DNA of 64,000 nt from Hanleya hanleyi (GCA_036873755.1 JAVTVY010037242.1:100031-164030), one strand, 5' to 3'; shown: positions 35,351 through 47,537, counted from the first letter of the stretch. Numbers and translations: made by a program. Notes: generated from the letters alone by a model not told the origin.

Positions 35351-36065
35351 GAAATGAATTATTCATGAGGGGTACAGAACTGAGTGGTGAAAGTTTGTCT
35401 GTGTATTAGCCCGAAGAGGTAATGTGAAGCAATCCCAGACATAATCTTTGCTTTGTGGTTACCACTCATAATTTATACCTTCAACCTTAGGTCTTTCATC
35501 CTTGAAACCTGTTTTTGTGGTTTCCGCCTTTTAATTAAAAATTGTCTGGTATAGATTGTTGACTTGCACGCAGATTTCGATCTCGCCTTATTTATCTTGG
35601 GGTTGTAGTCTCCACAGGATTGCCATCGGGGAAAGCTAATGGTCTACTTGTTTATCAGAATACTAAAACCTCTCCAATGAACATTGGACTTGTGACATAC
35701 TTGTGACACTATGGAATGAATTGTGAAAAAAAGATATCGTACAGCTCAATACATCGTGCTACATAAGATGTAAGCCATGTTATCGTACATCACCATATGT
35801 GTCGTTGTCGAGTCGTGTTGTCGATTGCTTGCTTGAGGGAATAGACACCTAAGGATGGAGTTTAGGGTTATGGTTATTCATAGCGGAAGGATTAGTTTTA
35901 GCGTTAGTTCCAATCATGTCAGCTGACGGGTGAGGATGGTGGTAGATGTTAGATGATAGGGATTGGGATTAGCACTTGGGATTCAGTGTTAGCAGTTTGC
36001 CACTATGACTGACAACGACACCATGGCCATATCAGTAACACTGACCTGTACCAGTCTGTAAAAGT
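35351..36065. other. No recognised gene
   Basis: Unique-looking AT-rich DNA. A ~33-bp triplicate (aacctgta..attttgcgac.tatcc) begins at 36,066 and runs into the retrotransposon start at ~36,160. Confidence 0.4.
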
Positions 36066-36149
36066 AACCTGTACTATTTTGCGACATATCCTCTTGGCAA
36101 CCTGTATCATTTTGCGACCTATCCCCCTTGGCAACCTGTACCATTTTTC

Positions 36150-37270
36150 AAAAATACCAAATACCGATATTCTTATGCATTGTACATTCTAAACTTTATA
36201 ACTGTGCAGATGACAACTCTTTTTCTGTAATTGCTGATAATTTGGAAGAAGTTAAGAAACTGTTAGAGATTGACTGTAAAAGGATACTGCAATGGCTCAG
36301 ACTAAACTATTTTCAAGCCAACCCCGATAAATTTCAATGCATGTTACTAACAAATAGAAACCAAGCACATTCTGGCACTAAAATGAGAATTGGTAATGAA
36401 TGGTTAGAGTGCCTGGAAAACGTTAAACTGTTAGGCATTGACATAGATAACAAATTGTACTTCAGTATACATATCTCTAATCTATGTAAAAATGCTAGAC
36501 GTCAGATAATGTTTTGTACAGGCTGTCCCCGTATTTAGACAAAGAGTCTAGACTCTGTATTTATAAAACTGTTATCCTGTCTCATTTTAATTACTGTCCA
36601 ATTGTCTGACATTTTTGTGGGAAAATCAATACGAAGAATCTGGAAGAGATTAATTTCAGAGCTCTTAAATTTGTACACCAGGAGTTTAACGCTTCTTACG
36701 AGAATCTTTTATCTAGGACTGGTATGTCAAACCTAGAAGTCGATAGATTAAAGTGCTTAGCACGAGAAGTTGTTAAAGCTGTTAGCGGCTCATCACCTGT
36801 CTATATAGCCGACTTATTTAATTTTAGAAATAATTTTAAAAACCTTCGGGGTGACATTATTCTTACTTTGCCTGATGCCAAGAAGGTCCGCACTGGCCTC
36901 AAATCTTTTAAATACTATGGTGCACATGTCTGGAACTCACTTCCCAACGATGTTAGAACTTCTACTGATTTTGACTTTTAAAAAGTTGCTAATTGACTGG
37001 AGTGGCCCATCCTGTACATGTAACCTATGTCACAGTAACTAGTAATTTCATATGTAGATTTAAATAATACACTTTTATTTGTTACACATTAGTTATATCT
37101 TATACTAATAATTTGCATTATTATGCTGCTGGATAGCATGTCAGATCTATTTTATGTATATCTTTTATGTATTTATCGTTTTATGTTCTTATTCATCTCG
37201 TTATCCTAGTCGGTAAAATTAGCCTTTGAGCTAATATTTGCATTTAGAAACACTGACTAAATAAAACTTG
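36150..37270 (+). pseudogene. 5'-truncated, frame-broken non-LTR retrotransposon (RT C-terminal part and 3' end)
   Basis: The first frame contains NCADDNSFSVIADNLEEVKK, an RT block with ADD in place of the YADD box, then ILQWLRLNYFQANPDKFQCM and VKLLGIDIDNKL, the conserved LGI..D segment after the palm. Frame is lost near 36,526-36,534 and resumes as YLDKESRLCIYKTVILSHFN. A TGA at 36,607-36,609 replaces the usual Trp after NYCPIV. It continues through the usual tail LRGDIIL..GLKSFKYYGAHVWNSLPNDVR and, after a second shift near 36,975, a short Cys-bearing end (WSGPSCTCNLC). A 3' end with tgaaatgaaatgat follows at ~37,260. Dead copy of a jockey/CR1-like group (class from memory). The 5' half, endonuclease and catalytic Asp of motif A are missing. 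Confidence 0.85.
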
Positions 37271-38633
37271 AAATGAAATGATATGAATATACTATATCTA
37301 ATACACTGAAATATTTATTGTAATCGTTTGTCTATCTGGTAAGTTTGATCACTAATTCCAGTCTGATCTGAAAAGACTGGAATTAGAGACAAGAGTATAT
37401 TGGATATCCACTATACTTAATTAGAATCGTATTGTACAAGCTTATGTTAATCTATGTATGTTCACATCAATGGGCGGATGGCATGTTCAGTCCCAGGTGG
37501 AGCGATGATGTGACCAGTAATACGTGTTTGACACGAGGTTTCACTTCGTAAACCATGATGTGTGTATATTTGTACCATAACAACTTTTACAAATCCATGG
37601 TGACCTATAGGTTAAGTGCATGAAATATAAAATAGAAATCACAAAATTGTTCACTCATGCTTTTCCAGAGTTTTTCCTTTTAATAGAAAGGTTTAATTTC
37701 TGGTTTTTAATGCAGGGTTAAATAAGTTTTAATACACAACTTTAATAATACAGTCAACGATATTAATTCATGAACATTGAATTATGATATTTATAACATC
37801 AAATTATTATTGTATGACCAATAAAACTATTGTGATTATCATTGAACTTTTAGTTTTGTATTACAATTATTAGGTCGACCATTGTCTTGACCCAATGGAG
37901 AAACTTGCGATACCTTCACTGACTAGCAATCTGCTTCTGGCGGTAATCAGTTTGTCGTTAACCTTATAAAGGGGAAATATTTATAACTGAAGGCCATACT
38001 TTTTGATCAGACGTGTACATTGGAACTTGTCAAAACTTAGAAGTTAGCTCCGCATAGTTTATTTAGTATAGTATATACTAATCTGAACTCTAACAAATAA
38101 CCAAATTTACTCTGTGATACTCTTAATATATCACGCTTGAAAAATCTCCCCAGGGCGTCGTCATAATGTATTGGTGTTCACTCAAATGTCAATAACGCCA
38201 AAGACGGTCACATGGGTGTGTAGGTTTGAACCTTTGGCGATTTTACTGGACATCAGATATAAGCAACACCTGCACTAACTGCCTGTTATTTTTTTACGGC
38301 CTTAGTGAAAATTGTCCGCTTGAACACCAAAACATTATGATTGAACCCCGGTACATGAAATCAGTTTTAAGGAGTATTAAATGAAGCGATTATCAGCATC
38401 ACAGAGTAATTATAGAGATTGTTTATTTAATGTAAGCCCCAAGATGGATGACTAATTAAAGTGTACAAATGTTAATGCATGAAAGCAGCATAATATCGTC
38501 CTGTTATTTAAAGGAAGGACCCAGTTTGACACACTCTTTGAAATATACGGGCACAAGTTATTAAATATCTCGTTCTCTGTATTTGATCTCCGCTCACGTT
38601 CACATCAATGGGCAGATGGCACGGCCAGTCCCA
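37271..38633. other. No recognised gene; two copies of a 45-bp phrase
   Basis: gttcacatcaatgggc.gatggca..gtccca.gtggag occurs at ~37,460 and ~38,599. The second copy leads straight into the 781-bp duplication. Otherwise nothing recognised. Confidence 0.45.
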
Positions 38634-40195
38634 AGTGGAGAGTTGACATTTTCACGAGGGTTCTTCTAAAATCATACGTGCCTATATGTATTTTTACCCC
38701 TCAGCCCGATTGGGCTCGGGGGTATTGTTATCGCCCCCATCTGTCCGCAAGTCTGTCCGTCCTCTTTTCAGAAGGACTCCTGTCTTGAGAACTATTGAAG
38801 GCAGTCCACCGAGACTTCTGTACAATAAAATCGAATAGCATGTAACCTGTATATGTGCCTTTTGTACGTTTCATTGGTCCGACCCATGTCCGTTTGTCTG
38901 CCCGTCCACTTTGTTGTCCTTCTTTATCATGCTTCAATTCCAACATGATCTATTATGGACCTTTTTGTGGTAAGTTTATAAAATCCAGGGGTGGTCAAAT
39001 CATCTACATAATAATTTCCCTGTATTCAGAAATGTTCATGGAATGTTCCACGCGTTTTTCCTGATCTACACAAATCTACATATTACATACATCTAAACTG
39101 TGTTTTTGCAGGGAGTATAACCACATAGGGGATTGAGCTGTAATGTGCCGAAAACGAAGTACAAGTTTAAATCTACATTTAAATCTCCACAGCCTTTTCT
39201 TTTTGTGAATTACCATTTACCAATTACACAGTTGGCTTTAATTTTACTGAACCTATAATTTGTGAAATTGCCACGCCTTGGGAACACTTATAAATAGTAG
39301 TTTGATATCATTCGTGGTACTAATTTCTTCATTAAGGGTCAGCAGTGAATCTTATAGATCTACGTTTATAATATACTGAGGCTTTCTTTCTGAATGATAC
39401 ACTGAATAAATCCGAGTGGAGAGTTGACATTTTCACGAGGGTTCTTCTAAAATCATACGTGCCTATATGTATTTTTACCCCTCAGCCCGATTGGGCTCGG
39501 GGGTATTGTTATCGCCCCCATCTGTCCGCAAGTCTGTCCGTCCTCTTTTCAGAAGGACTCCTGTCTTGAGAACTATTGAAGGCAGTCCACCGAGACTTCT
39601 GTACAATAAAATCGAATAGCATGTAACCTGTATATGTGCCTTTTGTACGTTTCATTGGTCCGACCCATGTCCGTTTGTCTGCCCGTCCACTTTGTTGTCC
39701 TTCTTTATCATGCTTCAATTCCAACATGATCTATTATGGACCTTTTTGTGGTAAGTTTATAAAATCCAGGGGTGGTCAAATCATCTACATAATAATTTCC
39801 CTGTATTCAGAAATGTTCATGGAATGTTCCACGCGTTTTTCCTGATCTACACAAATCTACATATTACATACATCTAAACTGTGTTTTTGCAGGCAGTATA
39901 ACCACATAGGGGATTGAGCTGTAATGTGCCGAAAACGAAGTACAAGTTTAAATCTACATTTAAATCTCCACAGCCTTTTCTTTTTGTGAATTACCATTTA
40001 CCAATTACACAGTTGGCTTTAATTTTACTGAACCTATAATTTGTGAAATTGCCACGCCTTGGGAACACTTATAAATAGTAGTTTGATATCATTCGTGGTA
40101 CTAATTTCTTCATTAAGGGTCAGCAGTGAATCTTATAGATCTACGTTTATAATATACTGAGGCTTTCTTTCTGAACGATACACTGAATAAATCCG
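38634..40195. repeat. Near-identical 781-bp tandem duplication
   Basis: Units 38,634-39,414 and 39,415-40,195 both start agtggagagttgacattttc and end cactgaataaatccg. I noticed only two differences (G/C at ~39,114/39,895; T/C at ~39,395/40,176). The duplication is therefore very recent, or an assembly artefact of haplotypes placed in tandem. It contains the phrase cagcccgattgggctcgggg but no recognised gene. Repeated frames in both units have no domain. Confidence 0.95.
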
Positions 40196-41334
40196 ATGTT
40201 TACTTGCTGTATCTTCTGAATAAATGTATGAAACAACTTTAATATCTTTTAGATGTACAAGAAATGAATCTATCCAACTTGATAATGAAAGTAATTTCTA
40301 TTACAACAATAAATTGTACCACAACTACAACTAAAGGTGTCCTGCCCCCCCCCCTCCGCCACCCCATAAGTGAACGCTATTCAAAGAAAATGATGATGCA
40401 GGTTTTTTTAGGTGTTTTGTGCCGAACTTTCGACAAAGAATGTAATTTTTACATGCATTTCTCAGACTCTTGAGACTGACATCAAGCCCCACACTTTAAG
40501 AGACACGAAGGTAACACAAAATCCTCCATTTTCAACTCGAGCGAGATTGATGGTTTTGGGTTTACCTGAGATTTGAAACAGTATATTTAAAAGACAATGA
40601 AATCCTATGAAAGACAAGGCTATCGGCTAGCGTATACCATATTTGATGTCTGTGTGTAATTCCCCTGAACCACTACTCCTCTGTGGGATGTTAGGAGCTT
40701 TACATGTTGAATATTTCCGTGATATTAAAAGAACAGCCAAATCCAAAGCGCGTCGAGGTAGACCGATGTCTTACAATAAATGTGTTGTTTTTATTGACCT
40801 GGCAATTATTAAAGGAAGATGACAGGACCTGACACATATATTTATAAATCTCTTAGTTTTCAATTCGAAATGCAATTAAGCCGTAAATAGAAAGATATGG
40901 AGGAAAAGTATAGTGCATGCCGATTTCTCCTCTGTTATACTTAGAAGTCGGACACTTGTCTTTCAGTCTGCGGCATGGATCCGGCAAAATTGTCAAACAA
41001 TCAGTGTAATTCCCAAAGTGGTTCAGAAAATCAACAAAACCCAGATAATTAATTTTTAATGTATGTTTAAATAGTGCAAAAACAGCTGCCATCGTCTATT
41101 ATCGCTTCAGTCCTCCTCCCAATATCAACCAAGAGGGTTGCACCGAAGGGTGCCCACCTGGCACCCTTGAGCATTTTGATAAAACACCTTGTTTCCATGG
41201 AACCACAAGAAAAATATCTAATATTATTATAATGTGAGTAATTTGATCAATATCTGAATATTTTGCTAATCCTTGAGTTTAGAGAGTTTAAACTTGCCAC
41301 ACTTTATTAATGAGTCAAGCTCTACTCGACAATG
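40196..41334. other. No recognised gene
   Basis: A poly-C/CT run (cctgccccccccc) lies at ~40,342. No domain-bearing frame was seen. Confidence 0.4.
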
Positions 41335-41640
41335 CAGTAATATTCAAGATGACCGTCGTGGTAACGTCACAGTGACGTCATTTTCAAAAAAGTGCATTTT
41401 ATGACGAATTTTTCGATTTTTTTTATTTATGCCAATTTCGCCGCATTAACTGATGAATAAATTGAAAAATAATTATATGATCTGAAATAAAATACTTTTG
41501 GCCACTTTCACCTCACAAAAGAAACAAATCTAGAAGTAAAATGGCCAAGATACCATTTTTGTTGCGCCCATACGGCCTCCATCTTGAATTTGGCCATGAA
41601 ACTTTAACCTGAGACTTCTTTAATAGGCTCATATTGGAGA
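41335..41640. mobile_element. FB-A fragment
   Basis: gtgacgtcattttcaaaaa, ttttatgacgaatttttcg, gaaataaaatacttttggcc and a terminal region with cggcctccatcttgaattt match 11,230-11,460 in order with substitutions. Confidence 0.6.
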
Positions 41641-42205
41641 TAACGTGATAAGCCATGAATCCTAACCAAAGCGCTCAATGTTTCATAATTTCAGAACCAC
41701 AGGGGAACGCCCTGGACTAGCGATCCGAGTTCGAATGATAGAACCTAGCCATGGATATTAATTTTCATCTTCATTGGTCCATTTGCGATTTATACGTCGT
41801 CATTCAAATAACATGAACGCATTCTGTGCCTTTCGTCGTGTAACCAAATCTAGACTTACAACTGCTTGCATTAACGCACAAAATTTATCATTGTTTTATA
41901 AACAGTGATCTGTAGACGTAGATTGCCTACAACTCTCAGATTCCCACGCAACAAATAGGCCGAACGGTGTACACAAATTTAATGTCCCACCGAGTCTTGA
42001 ATTATTATCGATGGATTCAAAATGCAGAATGCTAGCCATTACACAATGGAACCGTCACAAAATTTATTTGATCGTTACGTTGAAAGAGACATCTTATAAA
42101 TAAATTACATAAAATCTTATTGTTCCCATCTTAGCCGATATCACAGTTGAAGTTGTTCTTGCTCAATATAATATGCGATAATTACAGTAACGTCAACCGA
42201 AAAGT

Positions 42206-42277
42206 GGTTCTATGGTGTAATGGTTAGCACTCTGGACTCTGAATCCAGCGATCCGAGTTCAAATCTCGGTAGAACCT
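42206..42277 (+). tRNA. tRNA-Gln(CUG), intact
   Basis: 72 nt. Acceptor GGTTCTA pairs with TAGAACC, discriminator T. D-arm TGGTGTAATGGTTAGCAC contains the A-box. Anticodon stem CTGGA/TCCAG has loop CTCTGAA, anticodon CTG at 42,239-42,241. T-arm CCGAG-TTCAAAT-CTCGG is fully paired. A TTTT run follows at ~42,282. The sequence is almost the same as the vertebrate tRNA-Gln(CUG) that I recall. No intron. CCA is added post-transcriptionally. Confidence 0.95.
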
Positions 42278-42344
42278 AAACTTTTCTTAATAATGCAACC
42301 AACCATAAATATTTATCTTCACCTTCACCTGACCATTTTCACAT

Positions 42345-43302
42345 TACAAGCGTCTAGTCCGTCATTCATAATCCAGCCGTCGTCCATTAGAGAATATCCG
42401 CGTCCATAATCCAAAGACCTATTCCATTTCCATATAACAGTTTTAGCACCAAATTCAAAAAGACAAAAGTATACATAAACATAGGCTTGTTTCCTGCAAG
42501 AGAGAAGCGGTCAACAGTTTTCAATGATGCCGGCAAGACATCATGATGTTCCAAAATATCAAATCCGTATCGCTGATCAGTATTCTTAATCCATAATATT
42601 CGTTATAGAGTCGTCATCTAAAAATGATGTACCTCAGTCACGCTTTGATTGTGACTGTTCATATGAGTACCATGAGGATCTTGAAGTACATGGGTTCATA
42701 CGGCCCCTAGCCCCGGGTTAAGCGGAATTAGACACAAGTTACGAAACGTAGCGCCATAGATCTTGCACGCTACGTTCGTATTTTGCTATCAGCATGCGAT
42801 ATGTATCGCCAAATTTGAGAAACTTTGAGTGGAGGCGCTTGGTGGAATAGCCCTGTTTTATAAGTTTCTGCAACAATGTTTTGTGACGTTGATTAAAATC
42901 ATCACATTTAACACAGGATCTAGCAAATGCTACTAAGCGAGATATGTATACGCCATATGCAGGTCCCACTGGAATATTACTATCCAGAAAGGGATAGTTT
43001 ACGATGTCGAAATTGTAATCATCTCTTTTGTCATAAAGTCGACGAGAGAGAATGCCCGCTTCATTTTTATAGAGGTAGAGATCTAAATAAGATGTGCCTG
43101 TAGGGCTATCTGTAGTTTCCTTCAAATCCAGTGAAGGTGGATATATATCCTTCACTGCGTCATTTATATAGCCATTATCCACAGCGAGAAGATCGTCTAT
43201 ATAGCGTTTGGTGAATGAGAAGGAACGGGCTTTGAATGGATCGGTTTTTGAAAGCGCCTGCATATAGTCATATTCATAAGAGAACAGATACAGGTCAGCC
43301 AA
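42345..43302 (-). mobile_element. 5'-truncated Penelope-like retroelement, copy 2, inside the tRNA-Gln array
   Basis: The RT portion (42,739-43,302) plus 3' region ends at acaagcgtctagtccgtcat (42,345). The 5' boundary near 43,302 abuts catgcgccaattaatgtcgc..gtcgtgcagccaaatc, which is tRNA-Gln-array spacer. The copy therefore landed in the spacer 3' of the intact tRNA-Gln gene. Confidence 0.85.
42739..43302 (-). pseudogene. Reverse transcriptase C-terminal fragment (PLE copy 2)
   Basis: Starting inside the motif at LADLYLFSYEYDY, the frame keeps FTKRYIDDLLAVDN with the catalytic YIDD, LYDKRDDYNFDIVNYPFLDS and the closing SKFLKFGDTYRMLIAKYER. About 187 RT residues remain. The first few codons upstream (from the Met at 43,329) are array spacer, not RT. 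Near identity to copy 1 over shared residues indicates recent activity of the family. Confidence 0.8.
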
Positions 43303-43685
43303 CATAGTCTTGCGAATAACATGCGCCAATTAATGTCGCTCGTCGTGCAGCCAAATCTCATCTTACAAATAACTGCAATATTTTAAGCAAAATATCTCCC
43401 AAAATCTTGCAGTAGATTATAACTTGTCACTGCTTTGCAATTACATGACATAGCCACTTTCCGGCTTGTGTTACAGTCGTTAGCCAAAAAAAAAAATAGA
43501 CTAAATAATATCGGACTTAAAGAATTGCAGCAGTGATATCGGCGGAATTAAATTATATCAGTCTGGTCAACTGCACGACCAAAGGTACAGAATGGGCTCA
43601 TCTTATTTCAATGAGGATGTAAATGGCAAATGGGTCAATGAATGTGAAAGTTAATTGGCGGACATTATTGAAAAAAACAAACTTC

Positions 43686-43751
43686 GGTTCTACCGAGAAC
43701 TCGGAGCTCTGGATTCAAAGTCCAGAGTGCCAACCATTACACCATAGAACC
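43686..43751 (-). pseudogene. tRNA-Gln(UUG) with T-loop deletion
   Basis: Acceptor stem GGTTCTA/TAGAACC, D-arm and anticodon arm (loop CTTTGAA, anticodon TTG) are intact. The T-arm reads CCGAG-TT-CTCGG, so five loop bases and with them the B-box are gone. That should abolish TFIIIC recognition, so it is a pseudogene despite otherwise good conservation. Confidence 0.8.
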
Positions 43752-43985
43752 GCTTACCGCTCCATGTTACTGTACCTATCTCATAAATTGGGCTATTATT
43801 TCAGCCGAGCAAAAATATACCTATACCATAGAACCGCTTACCGCTCCATGTTACTGTGCCTATCACATAAATTGGGCTATTATTTCAGCCGAGCAAAAAT
43901 ATACCTATACCATAGAACAGCTTACCAATGAATGTCACTGCCGTATTATAGTATAAGTTAGTCTATTATCTTAGCCAAACATGCA
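43741..43985. repeat. 84-bp tandem repeat, ~2.8 copies
   Basis: accatagaaccgcttaccgc starts at 43,741 and 43,825, with a variant at 43,909. Each unit includes attgggctattatttcagcc and gagcaaaaatatacctat. The unit begins with the first bases of the adjacent minus-strand tRNA-Gln pseudogene, so the duplication captured the tRNA 5' end and its upstream flank. Confidence 0.85.
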
Positions 43986-44405
43986 AAAATAGGACCAGAG
44001 GAAAGGTGCATGTCAAACTTGCAATGGGGAACACTAAGATTGGAACTATTAATTCATTATTTCAGTCATGAATATTCAGTTTTACCCGCATTGCCCATGT
44101 GTCATTTACATCGTCATTCAAATAACTGTCGCCCATTCCATGCCTTTCGTCGTGCAGTCAAATCCAGTCTTACAGCTAACTGCACACTTTCAGGCACATC
44201 AACTATGATATGTAAACGTATATTCCCTACAACTGTCAAATTCCCTTGAAACAAACAGGAAGAAACAGTTATGCAAATTCATGGGTCCACTATCTTCAGG
44301 CTCAAACAGATATTGTCTGAATAAACTGTTCCAATTCAATAGTTCCACATTAAAAATTTGACATTTGACTGAAATATTAGAATTTCCACTGACTAGTTTT
44401 GCATA

Positions 44406-46394
44406 ATAAAGCAGGGTAAGCGCTCCGAAGAATGACATGAAACTCAGTGTGACTCAATCTTTCGGTTTATTCCTTCAAACCATCGTCAGGAGTAATTTTA
44501 CAGAGAAACCTAACGGTACCACTGGAGATTTATCGCCCGGAAACCCCATCTTGTACATGTATTAACCTTGCCTAGGCCCATTTAAAGGAGAAGAAAACAT
44601 TTGACTAAGGTATAAACTGAGTGAAAGATCTATCTTTCCCGTATCCAAAAATGTAAGCAAATATTTTTTGCGATTTTTTCTACTCGATTAAATCGTCGAT
44701 CAACGTGCGCATCGTTGTCTCTCAAGCGTGCCGCCATTTTGGCTCGGGTCGTCTAAGCCTGTGACGTCACCCGGGCCTCGCCGCTCTCCAGCGGGGCAGG
44801 CGAAAATATAATGACATGCCATGGAGATATATTACAAGCCAAGCCTTTCTTATATTGAATGATTGACAGGAATAAGAACCGAACGTCGTGATATGACTGA
44901 ACAATAGTGTAGAAAGACTAATAAACTTACTCCAATTTATTGCATCAGCCTCACTCTGCAAATGTTCTTCTCTGGTGCGTTTGAAGTAAAATCCGGCCGA
45001 CCGACGTTATACACCCACTGTATCTGTTGAAATGTCTCGGTCTTTGTAAGGTTTGGATTCCCAGTTCTGTTAGAACAGACAAACGCCATAATATTGGCAC
45101 CATAGGAGACATGCGACAATGCTGCAGGCCTCTGATATATAGAGAAAGAGAGAAGGAATGAAACAGGAGTCCAGCAAAACGGCCGAATAACCACTAATAA
45201 AGCATTTTTGCCACCAAAAATTCACCCAAGTCTTCCTAATATATTAGTTAGTGCTCACGAACAGTTGTTCCGATCATATCCCGTTCTCAGATCGAGTTTT
45301 TATCGATCTTTTCAAAGTCGTCCACTCGCCCTTTTTCCTGAGACAGGCGCCATTTTCAACGTGGTTTGACCTAGAAACCGTGGCACTAATATGGCACGTG
45401 ATCGTCGATTTCGCTGTCATTCAACATGTCAACAGGACTGAAAATCTATGTTATTGTTTGATTGGCTAGAACTTTAAGGTCAAGCGAATACGTAGCGACC
45501 TCTGGCGAACGATCTAGGTCAAACCACGCCCCCGGAGCAGTTGAAAATGGCGCCTGTCTCAGGAAAAAGGGCGAGTGGACGACTTTGAAAAGATCGATAA
45601 AAACTCGATCGGAGAACGGGATATGATCGGAACAACTGTTCGTGAGCACTAACTAATATATTAGGAAGACTTGGGTGAATTTTTGGTGCCAAAATTGCTT
45701 TATTAGTGGTTATTCGACCGTTTTGCTGGACTCCTGTTTCATTCCTTCTCTCTTTCTCTATATATCAGAGGCCTGCAGCATTGTCACATGTCTCCTATGT
45801 ATTGGCACACGACCACTATCAAATTATAACAGTATACATTATATAAACCTGCAGTCCCGATAGCTTCTCATACTTTAACGTACAGGACGGTAGTTTAGTA
45901 TGAGCCCGACTGACGTCACGCAGCGATGCGCGCAATATGTTTTAGGCATTTCTGATTGGTTAAAATAGTCGCAAGCCCTTGTAATGGCGGCACTTATGAA
46001 TCTGTCCACAGGCTTCAGTTTTTGATGTTTCAATGCGAATAGATCGGCGGTAAAAAATCGTAAAAAAATATTTGCTTACATTTTGGATACGGGGGAGATG
46101 GATCTTTCGTTCAGTGTATATATTAGTCAAATGTTTCCTTCTCCTTTAACACCATTTGGTGACGCCACTTGTACGCGGATTTTCTCGAAACGCAATCGCA
46201 TTCAAGGTCTTATGGATGTACAGCAGTGAATAAAATTTCAAGCGAAAGCGTCAATCCACTGGAGATTCGTTGCCCGGAATATATCGTTAGGTTTCTCTGT
46301 AAAATTACTCCTGACGACGTTTTGAAGAAATAAACCGAAATATTGAGTCACAATGAATTGCTTGTCATTCTTCGGAGCGCTTACCCTGCTTTAT
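44406..46394. mobile_element. ~2-kb fold-back element inserted in the tRNA-Gln array
   Basis: The left terminus ATAAAGCAGGGTAAGCGCTC (44,406) is mirrored at 46,394, and the mirrored order continues: ctcctgacga.g.ttt.aag, catttgactaa.., ggcctctgatatatagagaa / ttctctatatatcagaggcc. The inner arms 45,240-45,377 and 45,509-45,665 are nearly identical, with a 131-bp centre. The outer arms are more diverged, with indels. It carries CCGCCATT and TGACGTCA/GTGACGTCAC boxes. There is no protein and no clear target duplication. Plus- and minus-strand mirrored short frames starting MLTNSCSDHIPF are consequences of the palindrome. Confidence 0.85.
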
Positions 46395-46482
46395 TTGAAT
46401 GAAATAATAGTCTAATTTATGTGTTAAGTACAGTAACATTAACCGTGTAACAAACAGGCAAAAACGTGTACACAAATTTCAT

Positions 46483-46550
46483 GTTCCACCGAGATTTTAA
46501 ATTGGATCGTTGGATTTAAAGTGCTGCTGTTAACCATTACACCACGGAAC
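46483..46550 (-). pseudogene. Decayed tRNA-Gln with anticodon UUA
   Basis: GTTCCGTGGTGTAATGGTTA starts the D-arm region, and a degraded T-arm ends ATCTCGGTGGAAC. The anticodon loop reads CTTTAAA (TTA in the anticodon position, one change from TTG), but the anticodon stem and T-stem no longer pair. Not functional. Confidence 0.75.
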
Positions 46551-46747
46551 AACCGAATTTCCGTTCTCTTCACCTCGAAAGAGACACCGTATACAATAAT
46601 TAGTTACAATCTGATTGTTCCGATCTTATTGTTCAGCAGTTTAATTTTGACGCCCAGACTGCAGCCATATCACATATCGCATTTCATCTCCCGTTAAATA
46701 TAATAGCGTAAGTTATGCGATATTTATAGCAAGATTAACCGGAAAGT

Positions 46748-46819
46748 GGTTCTATGGTGTAATGGTTAGCAATCTGGACTTAGAATTCAGCGATCCGAGT
46801 TCAAATCTCAGAAGAACCC
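46748..46819 (+). pseudogene. tRNA-Gln-like, anticodon changed to UAG
   Basis: 72 nt with an intact D-arm (TGGTGTAATGGTTAGCAA) and a nearly intact acceptor (last pair A-A). Loop CTTAGAA gives anticodon TAG, which would read CUA, not a Gln codon. The T-stem has lost one pair (CCGAG/CTCAG). Probably a pseudogene. T-rich downstream sequence could still terminate Pol III. Confidence 0.7.
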
Positions 46820-46943
46820 TAATTTTTTTTTTCAGTTCTTCAGTAACGACAAACAATTAGTCAAAAATATTTATTTTCACCTTAACTAGATTGTCTACAG
46901 CTCTCAGTTACCAGTTCAAGAAACTGTCAGAAACGTTTATGCC

Positions 46944-47528
46944 AAAGGACCTGACGCGGTTTAATGAGATTTTGGCCTCGATTAGGTGCGCTTTGGAGTG
47001 CCAAAATGAATTGTCACCTACGAAAGAAATTTTTCAGTTAGCGTAAATTATATTATCTTGTCTTATGCTCTGAGTATTCTGTAGGCCCTGGGTCTAATGA
47101 TTTTTTTTTTTTTTTTTTTTAATAACAGCATCTTGGATTTGTGCGAAATCGTCTATTTTGAGTTGAAAACAACACACTTTTCTCTCCGTAAACATGTGAA
47201 GCCAGTCCAGAACCAAAACCGTGTTTTGGTAACAACAAACTATTGGCACGGTAAATATTTCGGATTATCTTGGTTCTCGACTGGCTTCATATGCTTATGG
47301 AGAGAAAAGTGTTCTGTTTTCGTATTAAATTAGACGATTTTGCACAAATCCACTACTTCAAGATGCTGTTATTAAAAACACGTAAGACAGACCCAGAAAA
47401 TTCCCAGAGCATAAGACAAAATAATATACTTTAACTGAAAATTTTCTTTCGTAGGTGATATTTCATTTTGGCACTCCAAACCGCACCTCATGGGGGCCAA
47501 AATCTCAATAAACCGCGCTTGGTCCTTT
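46944..47528. mobile_element. 585-bp near-complete inverted repeat in the tRNA-Gln array
   Basis: AAAGGACC..GACGCGGTTTA at the left is mirrored by ..CCGCGCTTGGTCCTTT at the right, with continuous inverted similarity (cacctacgaaagaaa / tttctttcgtaggtg; cacttttctctcc / ggagagaaaagtg) converging near 47,240. A 22-base T run at 47,100-47,121 has no mirror. No coding content. A related scrap (aaagacatggcgcggtttaa) is at ~49,716. Confidence 0.85.
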
Positions 47529-47537
47529 ATAGACCAC

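Noticed and set aside
45251..45649. Identical MLTNSCSDHIPF.. frames on both strands
   Set aside because: Produced by the palindromic inner arms of the 2-kb fold-back, not independent genes.
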